Shown here in pieces: positions 48,082-59,376 of a stretch of 64,000 nt of DNA. A model generated the notes under the pieces. It was not told the origin of the DNA and did not search any database. It was given only the letters and a program-made list of their open reading frames with translations. The position numbers and the translations under genes are program-made. Origin of the DNA: Arthrobacter terrae (GTDB taxonomy: Bacteria; Actinomycetota; Actinomycetes; Actinomycetales; Micrococcaceae); NCBI RefSeq assembly GCF_015708085.1, contig NZ_JADNYM010000023.1:1-64000 (forward strand). Direction: 5' to 3'. The first letter of the stretch is position 1; every line of letters begins with the position of its first letter.

Positions 48082-49317
48082 CTAAACTCCCGCCGGCAGC
48101 GCAGCGGTCCGCTCATCGTCGGCCGGTTCACTCTGCGTCTGTTCCCCCGCGCCGGCCACCGACGCGCTGCCCACCTTCGCTTCGGTGTGGGCAGGAACTT
48201 TGCTGAATAGTCCCGTCTCCACCGTCAGACCGGGGCCGAATGCCATCGAACAGATACGTTCGTCCGCGCCCACGATGGGCTGATCAAGAATATGCTTGAG
48301 CACGAACATTACCGTTGCGCTGCTCATATTGCCGTAATTGCGCAGGGTTTCGCGGGCCGGCTCTAACTGCTCCGCGCTGAGGCCAAGCTTGGCCTCCACC
48401 TTGTCCAGAATGCTGCGGCCGCCAGGATGAATGGCCCAGTGCTTGATCTCCCGGTATGGCAGATCCCGCACGGACGGATCCGAGGCCAGTAGGGGCTCCA
48501 GTGCTCCGACGATATGGTCGTCAATGATGTGCGGCACGTAGCTTCCGAGGACCATTTCGAAGCCTTCATCTCCAATGTTCCACGCCATCGATTCCTCACC
48601 CACCGGCGTCAGCGTGGTTTCAAAGCGATCCAGGCTGATGCAGGCGCTGCTCTGCGGGAGGTCGCGGGCGCTGACCAGAGCCGCGGCGGCCCCGTCCGCA
48701 AAGAGCGATGAGCCCATGATCGTGTCCGGGTTATTGGACGTACGCACATGCAGCGAGCACAGTTCCGCGCTGACCACGAGGACAACTGCATCTGGATCTG
48801 CCTCGCAGAAGGACTTCGCGGCCCGCAGTGCTGGAAACGCGGCGTAACAGCCCATGAATCCGAGGTGGAACCGCTGCACCGAAGGGTTGAGCCCGAGGGC
48901 ACGGACTACCTTGTAGTCCGGTCCCGGGTTAAAGAAGCCGGTGCAGGAAACCGTGATTACGTGAGTGACGTCTGCGGCGCCGATTCCGGCACAGGCGTCC
49001 AAGGCCTTTTGGGCAGCTTCCACGAAGAGCCGGGTTGCTTCCACGGCAAATATGTCGTTTCTGACCTTGGTGCTTGGGCTGAAAATTTCGTTCGACCCGG
49101 CGTCGAAAAACACCGGGTCTTCGCTTCGTTGGCTACGGGTCAGCTCACCGACGGCCGTATACCGGGTGTCAATGCCTGAGGCGTCAAAACACGTCCGCAC
49201 CAATCTGGTGCCCAAACGGGTCAGACCGGCCTGCGCTGCAAAAACGTCGCGTGCTTCGGTCTGGATCAGGACAGTGGGCGGAACCGCAGTTTCGAGAGTT
49301 CTTAAGAAGACCGTCAT
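48082..49317 (-). CDS. Type III polyketide synthase (chalcone/stilbene synthase family)
   Basis: 411 residues. The catalytic triad is complete: Cys in GFMGCYAAFPALRAAKSF, His in KHWAIHPGGRSIL and Asn in RNYGNMSSATVMFVLK. The sequence lies nearer bacterial alkylresorcinol/alkylpyrone synthases than plant chalcone synthases. The C tail after residue 380 is acidic and disordered. First gene of a three-gene cluster with methyltransferase and flavin hydroxylase, like srsABC, suggesting a membrane phenolic lipid. The starter is probably a long-chain acyl-CoA; this is inferred from context. Confidence 0.92.
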   Translation of the reverse strand: MTVFLRTLETAVPPTVLIQTEARDVFAAQAGLTRLGTRLVRTCFDASGIDTRYTAVGELTRSQRSEDPVFFDAGSNEIFSPSTKVRNDIFAVEATRLFVEAAQKALDACAGIGAADVTHVITVSCTGFFNPGPDYKVVRALGLNPSVQRFHLGFMGCYAAFPALRAAKSFCEADPDAVVLVVSAELCSLHVRTSNNPDTIMGSSLFADGAAAALVSARDLPQSSACISLDRFETTLTPVGEESMAWNIGDEGFEMVLGSYVPHIIDDHIVGALEPLLASDPSVRDLPYREIKHWAIHPGGRSILDKVEAKLGLSAEQLEPARETLRNYGNMSSATVMFVLKHILDQPIVGADERICSMAFGPGLTVETGLFSKVPAHTEAKVGSASVAGAGEQTQSEPADDERTAALPAGV

Positions 49318-49415
49318 AGTCCATTGTGCTAGGACACCGCCGCAGAAAACAATGGAAGCCTACTGATACTCGGATTTGCTTAGTAGGCCCGAACTTCTAA
49401 TCGAGAGGAAAAACC

Positions 49416-50213
49416 ATGACGTATTCCCCCAGCACAGCCATTGTTACCGGGGCGGATTCCGGGATTGGGCGCGCCACCGCTGTAGCGCTCGCCGAGGCCG
49501 GAATGGATATCGGCATCACCTGGCACAGCGATGAGGAAGGTGCACGGGAAACGGCGCATCAGGTGCGCGAACTCGGGCAGAAGGGCTTTATCGCCAGATT
49601 GGACACCACCGAACTTCCGGACTGTGGCGACGTCGTGGATGAACTGGCCAAATCGCTCGGTGGCCTGGATGTCTTCGTCAACAACGCCGGAGCCGGGGAT
49701 GGACTGAAATTCCTGGAGCTCGGGTACCAGGACTGGTGCCGGACAGTGAACACCGATCTTACCGGTGCCTTCATCTGTCTCCAGCGTGCAGCCCAGCGGA
49801 TGGTCAAGGCAGGTCGGGGAGGCCGGCTGATTGCGGTCACCAGCGTGCATGAGACCCAGCCGCGCGTCGGCGCATCCGCCTATGACGCCGCCAAACACGG
49901 GCTGGGCGGTCTGATGAAGACGGTCGCCCTGGAACTTGGCGAGCATGGCATCACGGCCAACTGCGTGGCTCCGGGCGCGATCGCCACCCCCATGTCAGAT
50001 CAGACTGACGTGGACCCCAGGACAATTGAGCAACCCGGTGTCCCGCTTGGACGTCCCGGCGATGCACGGGAGGTCGCGGCAGTGATTGCCTTCCTTGCCT
50101 CTCCGGCGGCCAGTTACGTCACCGGCGCATCCTGGTCCGTCGACGGCGGCATGCTTCAGATGGGTCCACAGGCCGGGTCGCACATAATTGACAATACGTG
50201 GCGCAATGGCTGA
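49416..50213 (+). CDS. Short-chain dehydrogenase/reductase (divergent from PKS)
   Basis: 265 residues, classical SDR. The cofactor loop is VTGADSGIGRAT, then FVNNAGAGDG, catalytic Ser in AVTSVHETQP and YDAAKHG. NCVAPGAIATP and the C-terminal SVDGGM are typical of glucose 1-dehydrogenase-like members. An acidic residue is not evident after the second strand (ITWHSDEEG), which suggests NADPH. SD AGAGGAAAA near the ATG. Shares a 98-base divergent region with the PKS gene, but may be unrelated to it. Confidence 0.85.
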   Translation: MTYSPSTAIVTGADSGIGRATAVALAEAGMDIGITWHSDEEGARETAHQVRELGQKGFIARLDTTELPDCGDVVDELAKSLGGLDVFVNNAGAGDGLKFLELGYQDWCRTVNTDLTGAFICLQRAAQRMVKAGRGGRLIAVTSVHETQPRVGASAYDAAKHGLGGLMKTVALELGEHGITANCVAPGAIATPMSDQTDVDPRTIEQPGVPLGRPGDAREVAAVIAFLASPAASYVTGASWSVDGGMLQMGPQAGSHIIDNTWRNG

Positions 50214-50261
50214 GCGACGTCGCTTATTCTTTCCCTATGAGCGGCCGGGCCCGGCCTGAGC

Positions 50262-53078
50262 TTATGCCGCCAGGAGCTGACGCAGAACGTACTGCAGGAT
50301 TCCGCCGTTTTGGAAATACGCGGCCTCCGCGGGAGTATCGATCCTCACGGCTGCGGTGATCTCCTTGATTTTTCCGTCCTGTTCCACCCGCACCTGGACG
50401 TGCTTCGGGATGCCGGCCGTTCCGGCGAGCCCGGTGATGGAGTACACCTCTTCGCCAGTGAGGCCGAGAGTCTGCGCGCTCTCACCAGGGCTGAACTGCA
50501 GGGGGAGCACGCCCATGCCAATCAGATTTGAACGGTGGATCCGCTCAAAGGAGGTGGCCAGCACCGCTTTAACGCCCAACAGCAGGGTGCCCTTTGCTGC
50601 CCAATCCCGGGATGATCCTGAGCCGTATTCGGCCCCGGCGATCACGATCAGCGGGACGTTGTCGGCGAGATACTTCGTGGATGCGTCGAAAATGCTCAGC
50701 TGTTCTCCGTCGGGCAGGTGTCGTGTGAATCCACCCTCGATGCCCGGTACCAGCTGATTGCGCAGCCGGATGTTGGCGAAGGTGCCCCGAATCATCACTT
50801 CGTGATTGCCGCGGCGGGATCCGTAGGAGTTGAAGTCTCCGGGCTGCACGCCCTGCTCCATCAGGTACCGGCCGGCGGGGGAGTCCTTCTTGATGGCTCC
50901 CGCGGGAGAAATATGATCGGTGGTCACGGAGTCACCCAGCAGGGCCAGCACACGGGCTCCCGATATATCATCCAGCGGTTCTGGTTCCCGTGGCATAGCG
51001 TCGAAGTACGGCGGTCTGCGCACATAGGTGGAGGTCTCGTCCCACGCGAACATGTCGGCGGCCGGGATCTGAAGGTTCTGCCAGTTCTGATCCCCGGCAA
51101 AGACGTTGGCGTAGCCGGCGGTGAACATCTGGGCCTGTACGGCTTTGCCTACGACTTCGTCAATCTCCTGGCTGGAGGGCCAGATGTCGCGGAGGTAGAC
51201 CGGTTCACCTGATGCATTGTTGCCGAGGGCATCCGTAAGCAGGTCGATGTTCATGGTCCCGGCGAGGGCATACGCAATCACCAATGGCGGCGAGGCAAGG
51301 AAATTCATCTGCGTCTGCGCATGGATCCGGCCCTCAAAGTTACGGTTTCCGCTGAGCACCGAACTGACCGTCAGATCATTGGCGTCCACGGCCTGGCTCA
51401 CCTGCGGGATCAGCGGACCGGAATTACCGATGCACGTGGTACAGCCGTAACCGACCAGGTTGAAGCCAAGTTTATTCAGGTAGGGGGTAAGCCCTGCCTT
51501 GTCGAAATAGTCGGTGACAACGCGGGAGCCGGGCGCAAGGGAAGTCTTCACCCATGGTTTGGAACTCAGGCCGTGTTCCACGGCCTTCTTCGCCAGCAGT
51601 CCGGCACCGATCATCACGGAGGGGTTGGACGTGTTGGTGCAGCTGGTGATCGCGGCGATCACCACATGGCCATGGTCGATGGTGACCGGTTGCGTGTCCG
51701 TGAATGTCACCCGGGCAGGATTGGACGGGTACGTCGGGGACGGTACAGCACCGGCCCGGTCCACCGGCGGGATATTTTCAGTGGACCAGTCGAAGGCGAT
51801 CGGGTCGCTGGCGGGGAATGATTCGGCAGATGCTTCGTCAAGTCCCGTCAGTTCCTCGGGTACCTTCGAGCCCTCGTTCAGAATGGCACCCACGACGCGC
51901 CGCGCGTTCGCCAGCGGGATGCGGTCCTGAGGCCGTTTGGGCCCGGCGATGGACGGTTCCACACTCGCCAGGTCGAACTCAATGGTTTGGGAGTAAACGG
52001 GCTCGTGCTCCGGATCGTGCCAGAGACCTTGTTCCTTTGCATACGCCTCGACCAGCCGGATCTGGTGCTCCGCCCGGCCGGTGAGACGCAGATACTGCAG
52101 GGTTACGTCATCGATCGGGAAAATGGCGCACGTGGAGCCGTATTCCGGACTCATGTTCCCCAGCGTTGCGCGGTTGGCCAGCGGTATGTTGGCGACTCCG
52201 GGTCCGTAAAACTCGACAAATTTTCCAACCACGCCGGTCTTACGCAGTTTTTCGGCAACGGTCAGCACAAGGTCGGTGGCCGTCACGCCCTCACTCAAGG
52301 CCCCGGTGAGTTTGAAGCCCAGCACCGGGGGAATCAGCATGCTCATTGGCTGCCCAAGCATGGCAGCCTCGGCTTCGATACCACCAACGCCCCAACCCAG
52401 CACGCCGAGTCCGTTCACCATTGGCGTGTGCGAGTCGGTGCCGACAAGGGTGTCCGGGTACGCCTGGCGTGGCGCAGCGGCGCTGGTCTCATCTGCTTCC
52501 TGCACCGCATCCCGGGTAAAGACCACCCGGGAGAGATATTCGAGATTGACCTGATGGCAGATGCCGGTATCGGGCGGGACGACGAGGAAGTCATTGAAGG
52601 CCTGCTGCGCCCAGCGCAGCAATTGGTAACGCTCCTTGTTACGGGAGAACTCCAGATCGGCGTTTTGCGCGAAGGCGTCCGAAGTGCCGAAAACGTCGGC
52701 AATGACGGAGTGGTCGATGACCAGCTCGGAGGGAATCAGCGGGTTGATTTTCTGTGGATCCCCTCCCAGAGCTGCCATCGCATCCCGCATGGCCACCAGG
52801 TCCACCACACACGGGACGCCGGTGAAGTCCTGCAGCAGTACGCGAGCGGGCGTGAACTGGATCTCCGTGCCATGCTCGGCGTCCGGATCCCACGCCGCAA
52901 GCGCCGTAATCTGCGCGGCGGTGACCAATGAACCGTCCTCACAGCGCAGGAGATTCTCCAGCAGTACCTTCAGACTGTAGGGGAGGCGGCCCGATCCCTG
53001 GACCGCATCAAGGCGAAAGATTTCATAGCGTTCATCATCGACCGTGAGGGTATTCCTGGCGTCAAAACTGTTCTTCAT
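50262..53078 (-). CDS. acnA: Aconitate hydratase A
   Basis: 938 residues. The [4Fe-4S] cysteines are in [15 protein letters not shown] and [13 protein letters not shown]. Active-site segments include [38 protein letters not shown] and [14 protein letters not shown]. The sequence and length match AcnA/IRP-type enzymes of actinobacteria. A strong SD (GGAGG) lies 6 bases before the ATG. Catalyses citrate to isocitrate; lies next to succinate dehydrogenase, so a small TCA cluster. Confidence 0.96.
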   Translation of the reverse strand: MKNSFDARNTLTVDDERYEIFRLDAVQGSGRLPYSLKVLLENLLRCEDGSLVTAAQITALAAWDPDAEHGTEIQFTPARVLLQDFTGVPCVVDLVAMRDAMAALGGDPQKINPLIPSELVIDHSVIADVFGTSDAFAQNADLEFSRNKERYQLLRWAQQAFNDFLVVPPDTGICHQVNLEYLSRVVFTRDAVQEADETSAAAPRQAYPDTLVGTDSHTPMVNGLGVLGWGVGGIEAEAAMLGQPMSMLIPPVLGFKLTGALSEGVTATDLVLTVAEKLRKTGVVGKFVEFYGPGVANIPLANRATLGNMSPEYGSTCAIFPIDDVTLQYLRLTGRAEHQIRLVEAYAKEQGLWHDPEHEPVYSQTIEFDLASVEPSIAGPKRPQDRIPLANARRVVGAILNEGSKVPEELTGLDEASAESFPASDPIAFDWSTENIPPVDRAGAVPSPTYPSNPARVTFTDTQPVTIDHGHVVIAAITSCTNTSNPSVMIGAGLLAKKAVEHGLSSKPWVKTSLAPGSRVVTDYFDKAGLTPYLNKLGFNLVGYGCTTCIGNSGPLIPQVSQAVDANDLTVSSVLSGNRNFEGRIHAQTQMNFLASPPLVIAYALAGTMNIDLLTDALGNNASGEPVYLRDIWPSSQEIDEVVGKAVQAQMFTAGYANVFAGDQNWQNLQIPAADMFAWDETSTYVRRPPYFDAMPREPEPLDDISGARVLALLGDSVTTDHISPAGAIKKDSPAGRYLMEQGVQPGDFNSYGSRRGNHEVMIRGTFANIRLRNQLVPGIEGGFTRHLPDGEQLSIFDASTKYLADNVPLIVIAGAEYGSGSSRDWAAKGTLLLGVKAVLATSFERIHRSNLIGMGVLPLQFSPGESAQTLGLTGEEVYSITGLAGTAGIPKHVQVRVEQDGKIKEITAAVRIDTPAEAAYFQNGGILQYVLRQLLAA

Positions 53079-53208
53079 CGTGGACCTCCGCCGGCTCCCG
53101 CCGGATCGCTAGCAGGGAATATGGTCTGCTGTCATTGTCGGTCGTGACAGCCGGTCAGTCCAGGGCGCCTTTACGCGCCGCCGGGTAGGGACTGATGCGT
53201 GGCGCAGG

Positions 53209-53958
53209 TCAGGTGGTGTTGTCCCGCAATGCGGACAGCACGTCGCCGTTGAGGCGTGAGATCATGTCCAGCGGAATTCCCACCGGGCACACTGCGGTGC
53301 ATTCACCGATTTCTGTGCAGCCGCCGAAGCCTTCGGCGTCGTGCTGGTTGACCATCGCCAGCGCCCGGGAGTTGCGCTCAAGCTGGCCTTGGGGGAGCGC
53401 ACCGAGGTGGGTTGCCTTAGCCCCCGTGAAGAGCATCGCCGAACCATTGGGGCAGGCGGCAACGCAGGCTCCGCAGCCAATGCAGGTGGCGGCGTCGAAG
53501 GCCCGGTCCGCGTCCTTCTTGGGCACCAGCATCGCCGCCGCGTCCGGTGCTGCCCCGGTAGGGGCGCTGATGTAGCCGCCGGCCTGGATGATCCGGTCGA
53601 ACGCGCTGCGGTCAACAATCAGATCCCTCAGGATCGGGAACGACGGCGAACGCCACGGTTCTATGTCGATGGTATCGCCGTCGGTGAAGTGGCGCATATA
53701 CAGCTGGCAGCTGGCGGTGAGCTCCTCCGGACCGTGGGCGATGCCGTTGATGACCAGGCTGCACATCCCGCAGATTCCTTCGCGGCAGTCATTATCAAAC
53801 GCCACCGGATCGTCCCCGGCAGCGGTGAGCTGTTCATTGAGCACATCGAGCATTTCCAAAAACGACATGTCGGGCGAGATTGACTCGACGCCGTAACTGA
53901 CCATCCGGCCTGCAGCGTGCCGGTCGTGCTGGCGCCAGATGCGCAGGGTGACATTCAT
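53209..53958 (-). CDS. sdhB: Succinate dehydrogenase iron-sulfur subunit
   Basis: 249 residues. Three cluster sites are clear: [2Fe-2S] in [15 protein letters not shown], [4Fe-4S] in [14 protein letters not shown], [3Fe-4S] in [15 protein letters not shown]. The start overlaps the sdhA stop by four bases (ATGA). Passes electrons from the FAD subunit to the membrane anchor. The sdhCAB order is that of the B. subtilis/Corynebacterium type menaquinone enzymes. Confidence 0.94.
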   Translation of the reverse strand: MNVTLRIWRQHDRHAAGRMVSYGVESISPDMSFLEMLDVLNEQLTAAGDDPVAFDNDCREGICGMCSLVINGIAHGPEELTASCQLYMRHFTDGDTIDIEPWRSPSFPILRDLIVDRSAFDRIIQAGGYISAPTGAAPDAAAMLVPKKDADRAFDAATCIGCGACVAACPNGSAMLFTGAKATHLGALPQGQLERNSRALAMVNQHDAEGFGGCTEIGECTAVCPVGIPLDMISRLNGDVLSALRDNTT

Positions 53959-55898
53959 TTGTAGCTCCTCTGGGTCAACTTGACGTTGTGGTACTCGAGG
54001 CTTTCCTTGCGCAGCTTCGGTGGTGAGTTATCGCCGGTGAATTCCCAAGCTGCGACGTAGGCGAAGTCATCATCAACGCGCAGCGCCTCGCCGTCGTCGG
54101 TCTGGCTCTCGGTGCGGAAGTGGCTGCCGCAGGACTCAAGGCGATGGAAAGCATCAATGCACATGAGCTCGGCCAGTTCGAAGAAGTCTGCGACCCGGCC
54201 GGCCCGTTCCAGGGTTTGGTTCAGTTCCTCGTTGGCGCCGGTGACTTTGACGTTGGTCCAGAACTCGTCCCGGAGCGCGCCAATGAGGCCGAGGGCGTGC
54301 TGCAGTCCTTCGGCGTTGCGTTCCATCCCGCAGTACTCCCACACGATGGCGCCGAGTTCTTTATGGAACGAATCTACGCTCCTCGCACCGTTGATTGTCA
54401 GAAAAGTGTTGATGCGTGCGCGTACCGCATCGACCGCTTTGACGGCCTCCGGGTGGGATGCGTCGATGGCTTCGGTGCTCGGGTTCTTGACAAAATAGTC
54501 GTTGATGGTGTTGGGCAGGATGAAGTATCCGTCCGCCAGTCCCTGCATCAGGGCGCTGGCACCGAGGCGGTTCGCGCCGTGATCGGAGAAGTTGGCCTCG
54601 CCAACGACGAACAGTCCCGGGATGGAGCTCTCCAAATCGTAGTCAACCCACAGCCCGCCCATGGTGTAGTGAACGGCCGGGTAGATGCGCATGGGCACTT
54701 GATACGGGTCTTCATCGGTGATTTTGTGGTACATGTCGAAAAGGTTGCCGTATTTCTCTTCAATCGCGGCGCGGCCCAGCCGGGCGGTCGCATCGGCGAA
54801 GTCGAGGTAGACCCCGCGCCCGCCCGGGCCGACGCCGCGACCGGCATCACATTGATTTTTGGCCGCCCGGGAGGCGACGTCCCGCGGGACGAGGTTCCCG
54901 AACGCCGGGTACTGGCGTTCCAGGTAATAGTCCCGGTCGCCGTCGGGAATTTCCCGCGGATCGCGGCCATCACCGGCCTCTTTGGGCACCCAAATGCGCC
55001 CGTCATTGCGCAGCGACTCGCTCATCAGAGTCAGCTTCGACTGATGCTCCCCGCTGACCGGTATGCACGTGGGGTGAATCTGCGTGAAGCATGGGTTCGC
55101 AAAGAGCGCGCCCTTGCGATGAGCGCGCCAGGTGGCCGTCGTATTACATCCGACGGCGTTGGTGGAGAGGTGGTAAACGTTTGAGTAGCCGCCGCTTGCC
55201 AGTACGACGGCGTCGGCCACGTGGGTTTCCAGGGCGCCAGTCACCATGTCGCGTACCACGATGCCCCGGGCCTTGCCGTCAATGACAATGAGATCCAGCA
55301 TTTCATGCCGGGTGTGCACCTCCACCGTTCCGGCCGCAACCTGGCGTTCGAGGGCCTGGTAGGCACCCAGCAGCAATTGCTGGCCGGTTTGACCCCGGGC
55401 GTAGAACGTCCGGGACACCTGCACCCCGCCAAAGGAGCGGGTGTCCAGCAGACCGCCGTAGTCCCGGGCAAACGGCACGCCCTGGGCAACGCACTGGTCG
55501 ATGATGGCAGAACTGACCTCGGCGAGCCGGTATACGTTTGACTCCCGCGAGCGGTAATCGCCGCCCTTGACTGTGTCATAGAAGAGTCTGCGGATACTGT
55601 CACCGTCGTTGCGGTAATCCTTAGCCGCGTTGATGCCGCCCTGCGCCGCAATGCTGTGCGCGCGGCGGGGGCTGTCCTGGTAGCAGAAACTCTTGACCTG
55701 GTAGCCGGCCTCGCCCAATGTTGCCGCCGCCGAGGCACCGGCCAGACCGGTGCCGACAATGATCACCGAGAGCTTGCGCCGGTTTGCGGGATTAATCAGC
55801 TTGGCGCCGAAGCGGCGGGCTTCCCATTGCTCCTGGATGGGTCCACCGGGTGCCTTCGTGTCCCGGATGGTCTCCCCGACCGTGAAGAGTTCAACCAT
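53955..55898 (-). CDS. sdhA: Succinate dehydrogenase flavoprotein subunit
   Basis: 647 residues from ATG 55898, which shares one base with the sdhC stop. FAD loop [20 protein letters not shown]; the His for covalent FAD attachment is in [31 protein letters not shown] and [20 protein letters not shown] line the active site. An in-frame extension to 56105 lies inside sdhC and was rejected. It oxidises succinate to fumarate. Confidence 0.95.
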   Translation of the reverse strand: MVELFTVGETIRDTKAPGGPIQEQWEARRFGAKLINPANRRKLSVIIVGTGLAGASAAATLGEAGYQVKSFCYQDSPRRAHSIAAQGGINAAKDYRNDGDSIRRLFYDTVKGGDYRSRESNVYRLAEVSSAIIDQCVAQGVPFARDYGGLLDTRSFGGVQVSRTFYARGQTGQQLLLGAYQALERQVAAGTVEVHTRHEMLDLIVIDGKARGIVVRDMVTGALETHVADAVVLASGGYSNVYHLSTNAVGCNTTATWRAHRKGALFANPCFTQIHPTCIPVSGEHQSKLTLMSESLRNDGRIWVPKEAGDGRDPREIPDGDRDYYLERQYPAFGNLVPRDVASRAAKNQCDAGRGVGPGGRGVYLDFADATARLGRAAIEEKYGNLFDMYHKITDEDPYQVPMRIYPAVHYTMGGLWVDYDLESSIPGLFVVGEANFSDHGANRLGASALMQGLADGYFILPNTINDYFVKNPSTEAIDASHPEAVKAVDAVRARINTFLTINGARSVDSFHKELGAIVWEYCGMERNAEGLQHALGLIGALRDEFWTNVKVTGANEELNQTLERAGRVADFFELAELMCIDAFHRLESCGSHFRTESQTDDGEALRVDDDFAYVAAWEFTGDNSPPKLRKESLEYHNVKLTQRSYK

Positions 55899-56617
55899 TA
55901 CCTCACCCATCCTGCGAAAATTACCAGCGGCGGGATCAGGAAGCCCACCAGGATCAGCAGCGCGACGACGGTGGCCAGCTGGTTGAGCCCGCGTCTGCGT
56001 GCCACCGATGAGTTGGCCCCTAATGAAGCGAAGGCGCTCCACACGCCATGGCGCAGATGGAAGCCGAGGGCGATCAGCGCGATCACATACGAGAGCACCA
56101 CCCACCAGATGGAGAAGCCATTAACCATCCGCTGATACGGACTCGGCGAAGCGCCGCCGGGGGCGATGTAATCCGCACTCAGGTGCAGGAGGTGATAGAT
56201 GACGAAAAGACCGACGATGACGCCGCCCCACCGCATCGTGAACGAGGCATAACTGCGCTGGACGCCGCGGCGGTTCTTGGTGGTCTCGTAACGCCAGCCG
56301 CCCTTTCCGGCCGTCGCGGAACGGGACCGGTGCCACAGGGTAAACGCCGCGTAGATATGGACCAGGACACAGATCAGCAGCACAACCCGGATAATCCATA
56401 ATGCGCCGACACGCGGCAGCAGCGGCTCGCCCACCTCCCGCAGATAGCCCGAATATCCATCGAAAGCTTCCCTGCCCTCGAAGATCTTCAGGTTGCCGTA
56501 CATGTGGGCCAGAAGAAAGAGAACCATTATCAGGCCGGAGACCGCCATGGCCGCATGCAGCGACGCGGACGACCGCAGCGCCCTGGACCGCTGCCCGGCT
56601 CCATTGCTCACTACCAT
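55898..56617 (-). CDS. sdhC: Succinate dehydrogenase cytochrome b558 anchor subunit
   Basis: 239 residues from ATG 56617, chosen because GGTGAGGA lies 2-9 bases upstream; longer in-frame starts up to 56773 add an unconserved stretch. Five membrane helices at about 20-40, 70-90, 118-140, 160-180 and 200-225. Candidate haem-ligand His residues lie in [26 protein letters not shown] and [10 protein letters not shown]. It resembles the single five-helix anchor of the diheme (B type) SQRs that reduce menaquinone. First gene of sdhCAB. Confidence 0.93.
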   Translation of the reverse strand: MVVSNGAGQRSRALRSSASLHAAMAVSGLIMVLFLLAHMYGNLKIFEGREAFDGYSGYLREVGEPLLPRVGALWIIRVVLLICVLVHIYAAFTLWHRSRSATAGKGGWRYETTKNRRGVQRSYASFTMRWGGVIVGLFVIYHLLHLSADYIAPGGASPSPYQRMVNGFSIWWVVLSYVIALIALGFHLRHGVWSAFASLGANSSVARRRGLNQLATVVALLILVGFLIPPLVIFAGWVR

Positions 56618-56973
56618 GTCCTCACCATAGGACCGATCCGGGCAGCGCGCCAGCAATAAGCTGAGGTGCTCCTCGTATGTGTAGTTATATTCCAGCGGCG
56701 CTGTAGCCGTCGACATGGTGGACATGCGCGGAGGGGGCTCGGTGAGTGTCAGAAGGGCCCGGCGGAACAGCAATATCTTTTTATACTTCCAAGTACTCCT
56801 CTGCGGGCGTAGGGTTCAGTCACTTGCACCACACAGCTAAAAAAGTTTCCCCGAAATGCATGGTGATAAAACCGCTGGGCATTTTGACGAAGAGTCACAA
56901 TGCCGGCGACATGGTTGATTGAGTGCCGGCATGCGCATGACTTTTCTGGAACGGGAGCCGGAGGGGGAGTGCC
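56618..56973. promoter_or_regulatory. Divergent control region between sdhC and the nitric oxide reductase operon
   Basis: No gene seen. A perfect inverted repeat TACTTCCAAGTA lies at 56784-56795 inside an AT-rich stretch (CAATATCTTTTTATAC). Another AT-rich tract, GCTAAAAAAGTTTCC, lies near 56836-56850. TTGACG near 56884 could be a -35 element for the nor genes. The palindrome is a candidate operator for either transcript; I do not recognise the regulator. Confidence 0.45.
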
Positions 56974-59376
56974 ATGGTCCAGATTGCACGAAAAAATGGT
57001 CGGCAGCGAACGGAACTGCTGGTTTCCAAGGGATGGATCCAGGCCGTGGCCATGGTGATGATCTTTGGTTTCCTGGTGATGGGATTCCTGGCGGTGCGTA
57101 CCTACACCGACTCGATGCCGCAACCTGAACAGGTCGTGGATCCGCAGGGAACGGTCGTTTTCACCGGAGCCGACATAACGGCAGGGCAGCAGATTTTCCT
57201 TCGCCGGGGTCTGCAGGAATACGGCTCCATTGTGGGACACGGCGGGTATCTGGGCCCGGACTATACGGCTGACTATTTGCGTCGGTCCGCCACGATGGTG
57301 CTCGATGATCTGACCCAATCCGGTATCCAGGATCCGCATGGCGCCCTTGTCCAGATGATGCGGACGAATCGTTATGACAGTTCAACGAACACCCTGGTGT
57401 ATACCGCAGAACAGGTTAAGGCCTTTGATGCCATCCAGGGGCACTACGCGGACTACTTTGGGTCACCGACCACGCAGTATGGCCTGATTCCAAACGCAAT
57501 TACCGGTCCTGAGGATATCCGCCAGCTGACCTCATTCTTTGCGTGGACCGCGTGGGCTGCAGCTGCGGAACGGCCGGGCCACAATTATTCCTACACGAAC
57601 AATTGGCCCGGGGAACCACTGGTGAACAACGGCCCGACGGCGGACGTCCTGGTATGGAGCGGTCTGTCGCTGATTGCCCTGCTGGTCGGAATCGGACTGC
57701 TGTTCGCCATGTACGGGCGGTGGAGCCGGAACGTCGGCTGGCACAGCGGTGAATCTCCGGCGCTCTCCTTCCGGCAACCGGGTGAGGTAGCTGTGACACC
57801 GGGCCAGCGCGCTACCGCATGGTTCTTCTTCATTGTCGCTGTCCTGTTTCTCGGGCAGGCCTTGTTAGGCGGGGCAATTGAACATTACCGCGCTGACCTC
57901 TCCAGCTTTTTTGGTTTCGACATGGCCAAGCTGCTGCCCTTTAACCTGGCGCGGACCTGGCACGTGCAGCTGTCGATATTGTGGACGGCGGCGTCGTTTT
58001 TGGCCGCAGGGATCTTTCTGGCGCCCTTTATTTCCGGGCGCGAACCGAAGCGTCAGAGCTGGCTCATTTACGGTCTGCTCGGCGCACTCGCACTGGTTAT
58101 CGTCGGGTCCTTTGTCGGGGAGGCAATGAGTATTTTTGGCGTCAAGGCCGTTGCGGGGTCTCCGCTGTGGGACATGCAATGGGAATACCTCGATCTGCCC
58201 AGGGTCTGGCAGGGTGTGCTTGTGGTGGGGCTGTTCCTGTGGATCATTATCATCTACCGCGGCATCAGGGCCCGACTACAAAAGGAACATCGGTTCAACC
58301 TGCCCTGGCTTTTCTTTTACTCAGGCCTGGCAATTCCGGGTTTCTATGCGGTGGGTCTACTGGCCAGCACGGAGACGACGCTCCCGGTTGCCGACTATTG
58401 GCGCTTTTGGGTCGTGCATCTTTGGGTCGAGGACTTCCTGGAACTGTTCACTACTGTGATGGTCGCCTACATCTTTGTCATGCTCGGCGTCATACGCCGG
58501 AAGATTGCGATGCAACTCATCCTCCTGGACGTCATCCTGTACTCCGTGGGCGGAGTGATCGGGACCATGCACCATCTGTACTTCTCGGGTACCCCGGTGG
58601 AGAATATGGCGTTGGGCGCTTTCTTCTCGGCGCTGGAAGTGATTCCGCTGACATTTTTGACCATCGAGGCGTGGAGCTTTTTGCAGCTCGGTTCCCGCCA
58701 GGAGTCCCGGAGTTCGGCACCGTTCCCGCACCGCTGGGCAGTGATGTTTCTGGTGGCCGTCGGGTTCTGGAACTTCCTCGGGGCCGGTGTCTTCGGATTC
58801 CTGGTCAACCTTCCCATCGTGTCCTACTACGAGATTGGCACTGCCCTCACCGCTAACCATGCTCATGCTTCCATGATGGGCGTGTACGGGATGCTGGGCG
58901 TTGGATTGTCGCTGTTTGCCCTCCGTTACCTGATCCCCGCCCGACGGTGGCCGGACAAACTGGCCAGAATATCTTTCTGGGGCCTGAATATCGGACTGGC
59001 CTGGATGACATTCGCAACGCTGGTGCCGCTGGGCGTTATTCAACTGTGGCACTCCATCAACGACGGGTACTACGAGGCACGCACCCTGAACTTCATTACC
59101 CAGCCCGGTAATGCCGTCTTGGAATGGCTGCGGATGCCAGGGGACCTGATCTTCATCATCGCCGGCATCCTTCCCTTCCTCTGGATCACCTGGCTGGGTG
59201 TCCGGTACCGGATCAAAGCCACCACCTATGACGTTCCCGAGGAAGCGCTTTTCATCGTAGAACGACCGCAGACAGAAGTACTCGGCGCTTCGGCCGCACC
59301 ACCGCCGCGCTATGGTTCTGACCGTCGTATGGAGGGCCGGGACACGGGTCCGGGTCAATCGGACGGAGGCCCGTGA
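56974..59376 (+). CDS. norZ: Quinol-dependent nitric oxide reductase (qNor)
   Basis: 800 residues. One N-terminal helix (about 22-42) is followed by a periplasmic-type domain of about 180 residues, as in qNor. About 12 further helices carry the haem-copper oxidase-like core: HVQLSILWTAASF, VVHLWVEDFLELFTTVMV, GGVIGTMHHLYFSGTP and TALTANHAHASMMGVYG. These supply the haem b, haem b3 and FeB His ligands. It reduces two NO to N2O with electrons from menaquinol. SD GGAGGGGGA. Followed by three coupled genes; no NorC subunit, which confirms qNor. Confidence 0.93.
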   Translation: MVQIARKNGRQRTELLVSKGWIQAVAMVMIFGFLVMGFLAVRTYTDSMPQPEQVVDPQGTVVFTGADITAGQQIFLRRGLQEYGSIVGHGGYLGPDYTADYLRRSATMVLDDLTQSGIQDPHGALVQMMRTNRYDSSTNTLVYTAEQVKAFDAIQGHYADYFGSPTTQYGLIPNAITGPEDIRQLTSFFAWTAWAAAAERPGHNYSYTNNWPGEPLVNNGPTADVLVWSGLSLIALLVGIGLLFAMYGRWSRNVGWHSGESPALSFRQPGEVAVTPGQRATAWFFFIVAVLFLGQALLGGAIEHYRADLSSFFGFDMAKLLPFNLARTWHVQLSILWTAASFLAAGIFLAPFISGREPKRQSWLIYGLLGALALVIVGSFVGEAMSIFGVKAVAGSPLWDMQWEYLDLPRVWQGVLVVGLFLWIIIIYRGIRARLQKEHRFNLPWLFFYSGLAIPGFYAVGLLASTETTLPVADYWRFWVVHLWVEDFLELFTTVMVAYIFVMLGVIRRKIAMQLILLDVILYSVGGVIGTMHHLYFSGTPVENMALGAFFSALEVIPLTFLTIEAWSFLQLGSRQESRSSAPFPHRWAVMFLVAVGFWNFLGAGVFGFLVNLPIVSYYEIGTALTANHAHASMMGVYGMLGVGLSLFALRYLIPARRWPDKLARISFWGLNIGLAWMTFATLVPLGVIQLWHSINDGYYEARTLNFITQPGNAVLEWLRMPGDLIFIIAGILPFLWITWLGVRYRIKATTYDVPEEALFIVERPQTEVLGASAAPPPRYGSDRRMEGRDTGPGQSDGGP

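Noticed and set aside
54120-55184. 354-codon plus-strand frame
   Set aside because: Antisense to sdhA; no conserved motif.
55899-56105. N-terminal extension of SdhA
   Set aside because: It lies in the sdhC coding region, and the flavoprotein fold begins after MVELFTVGE at 55898.
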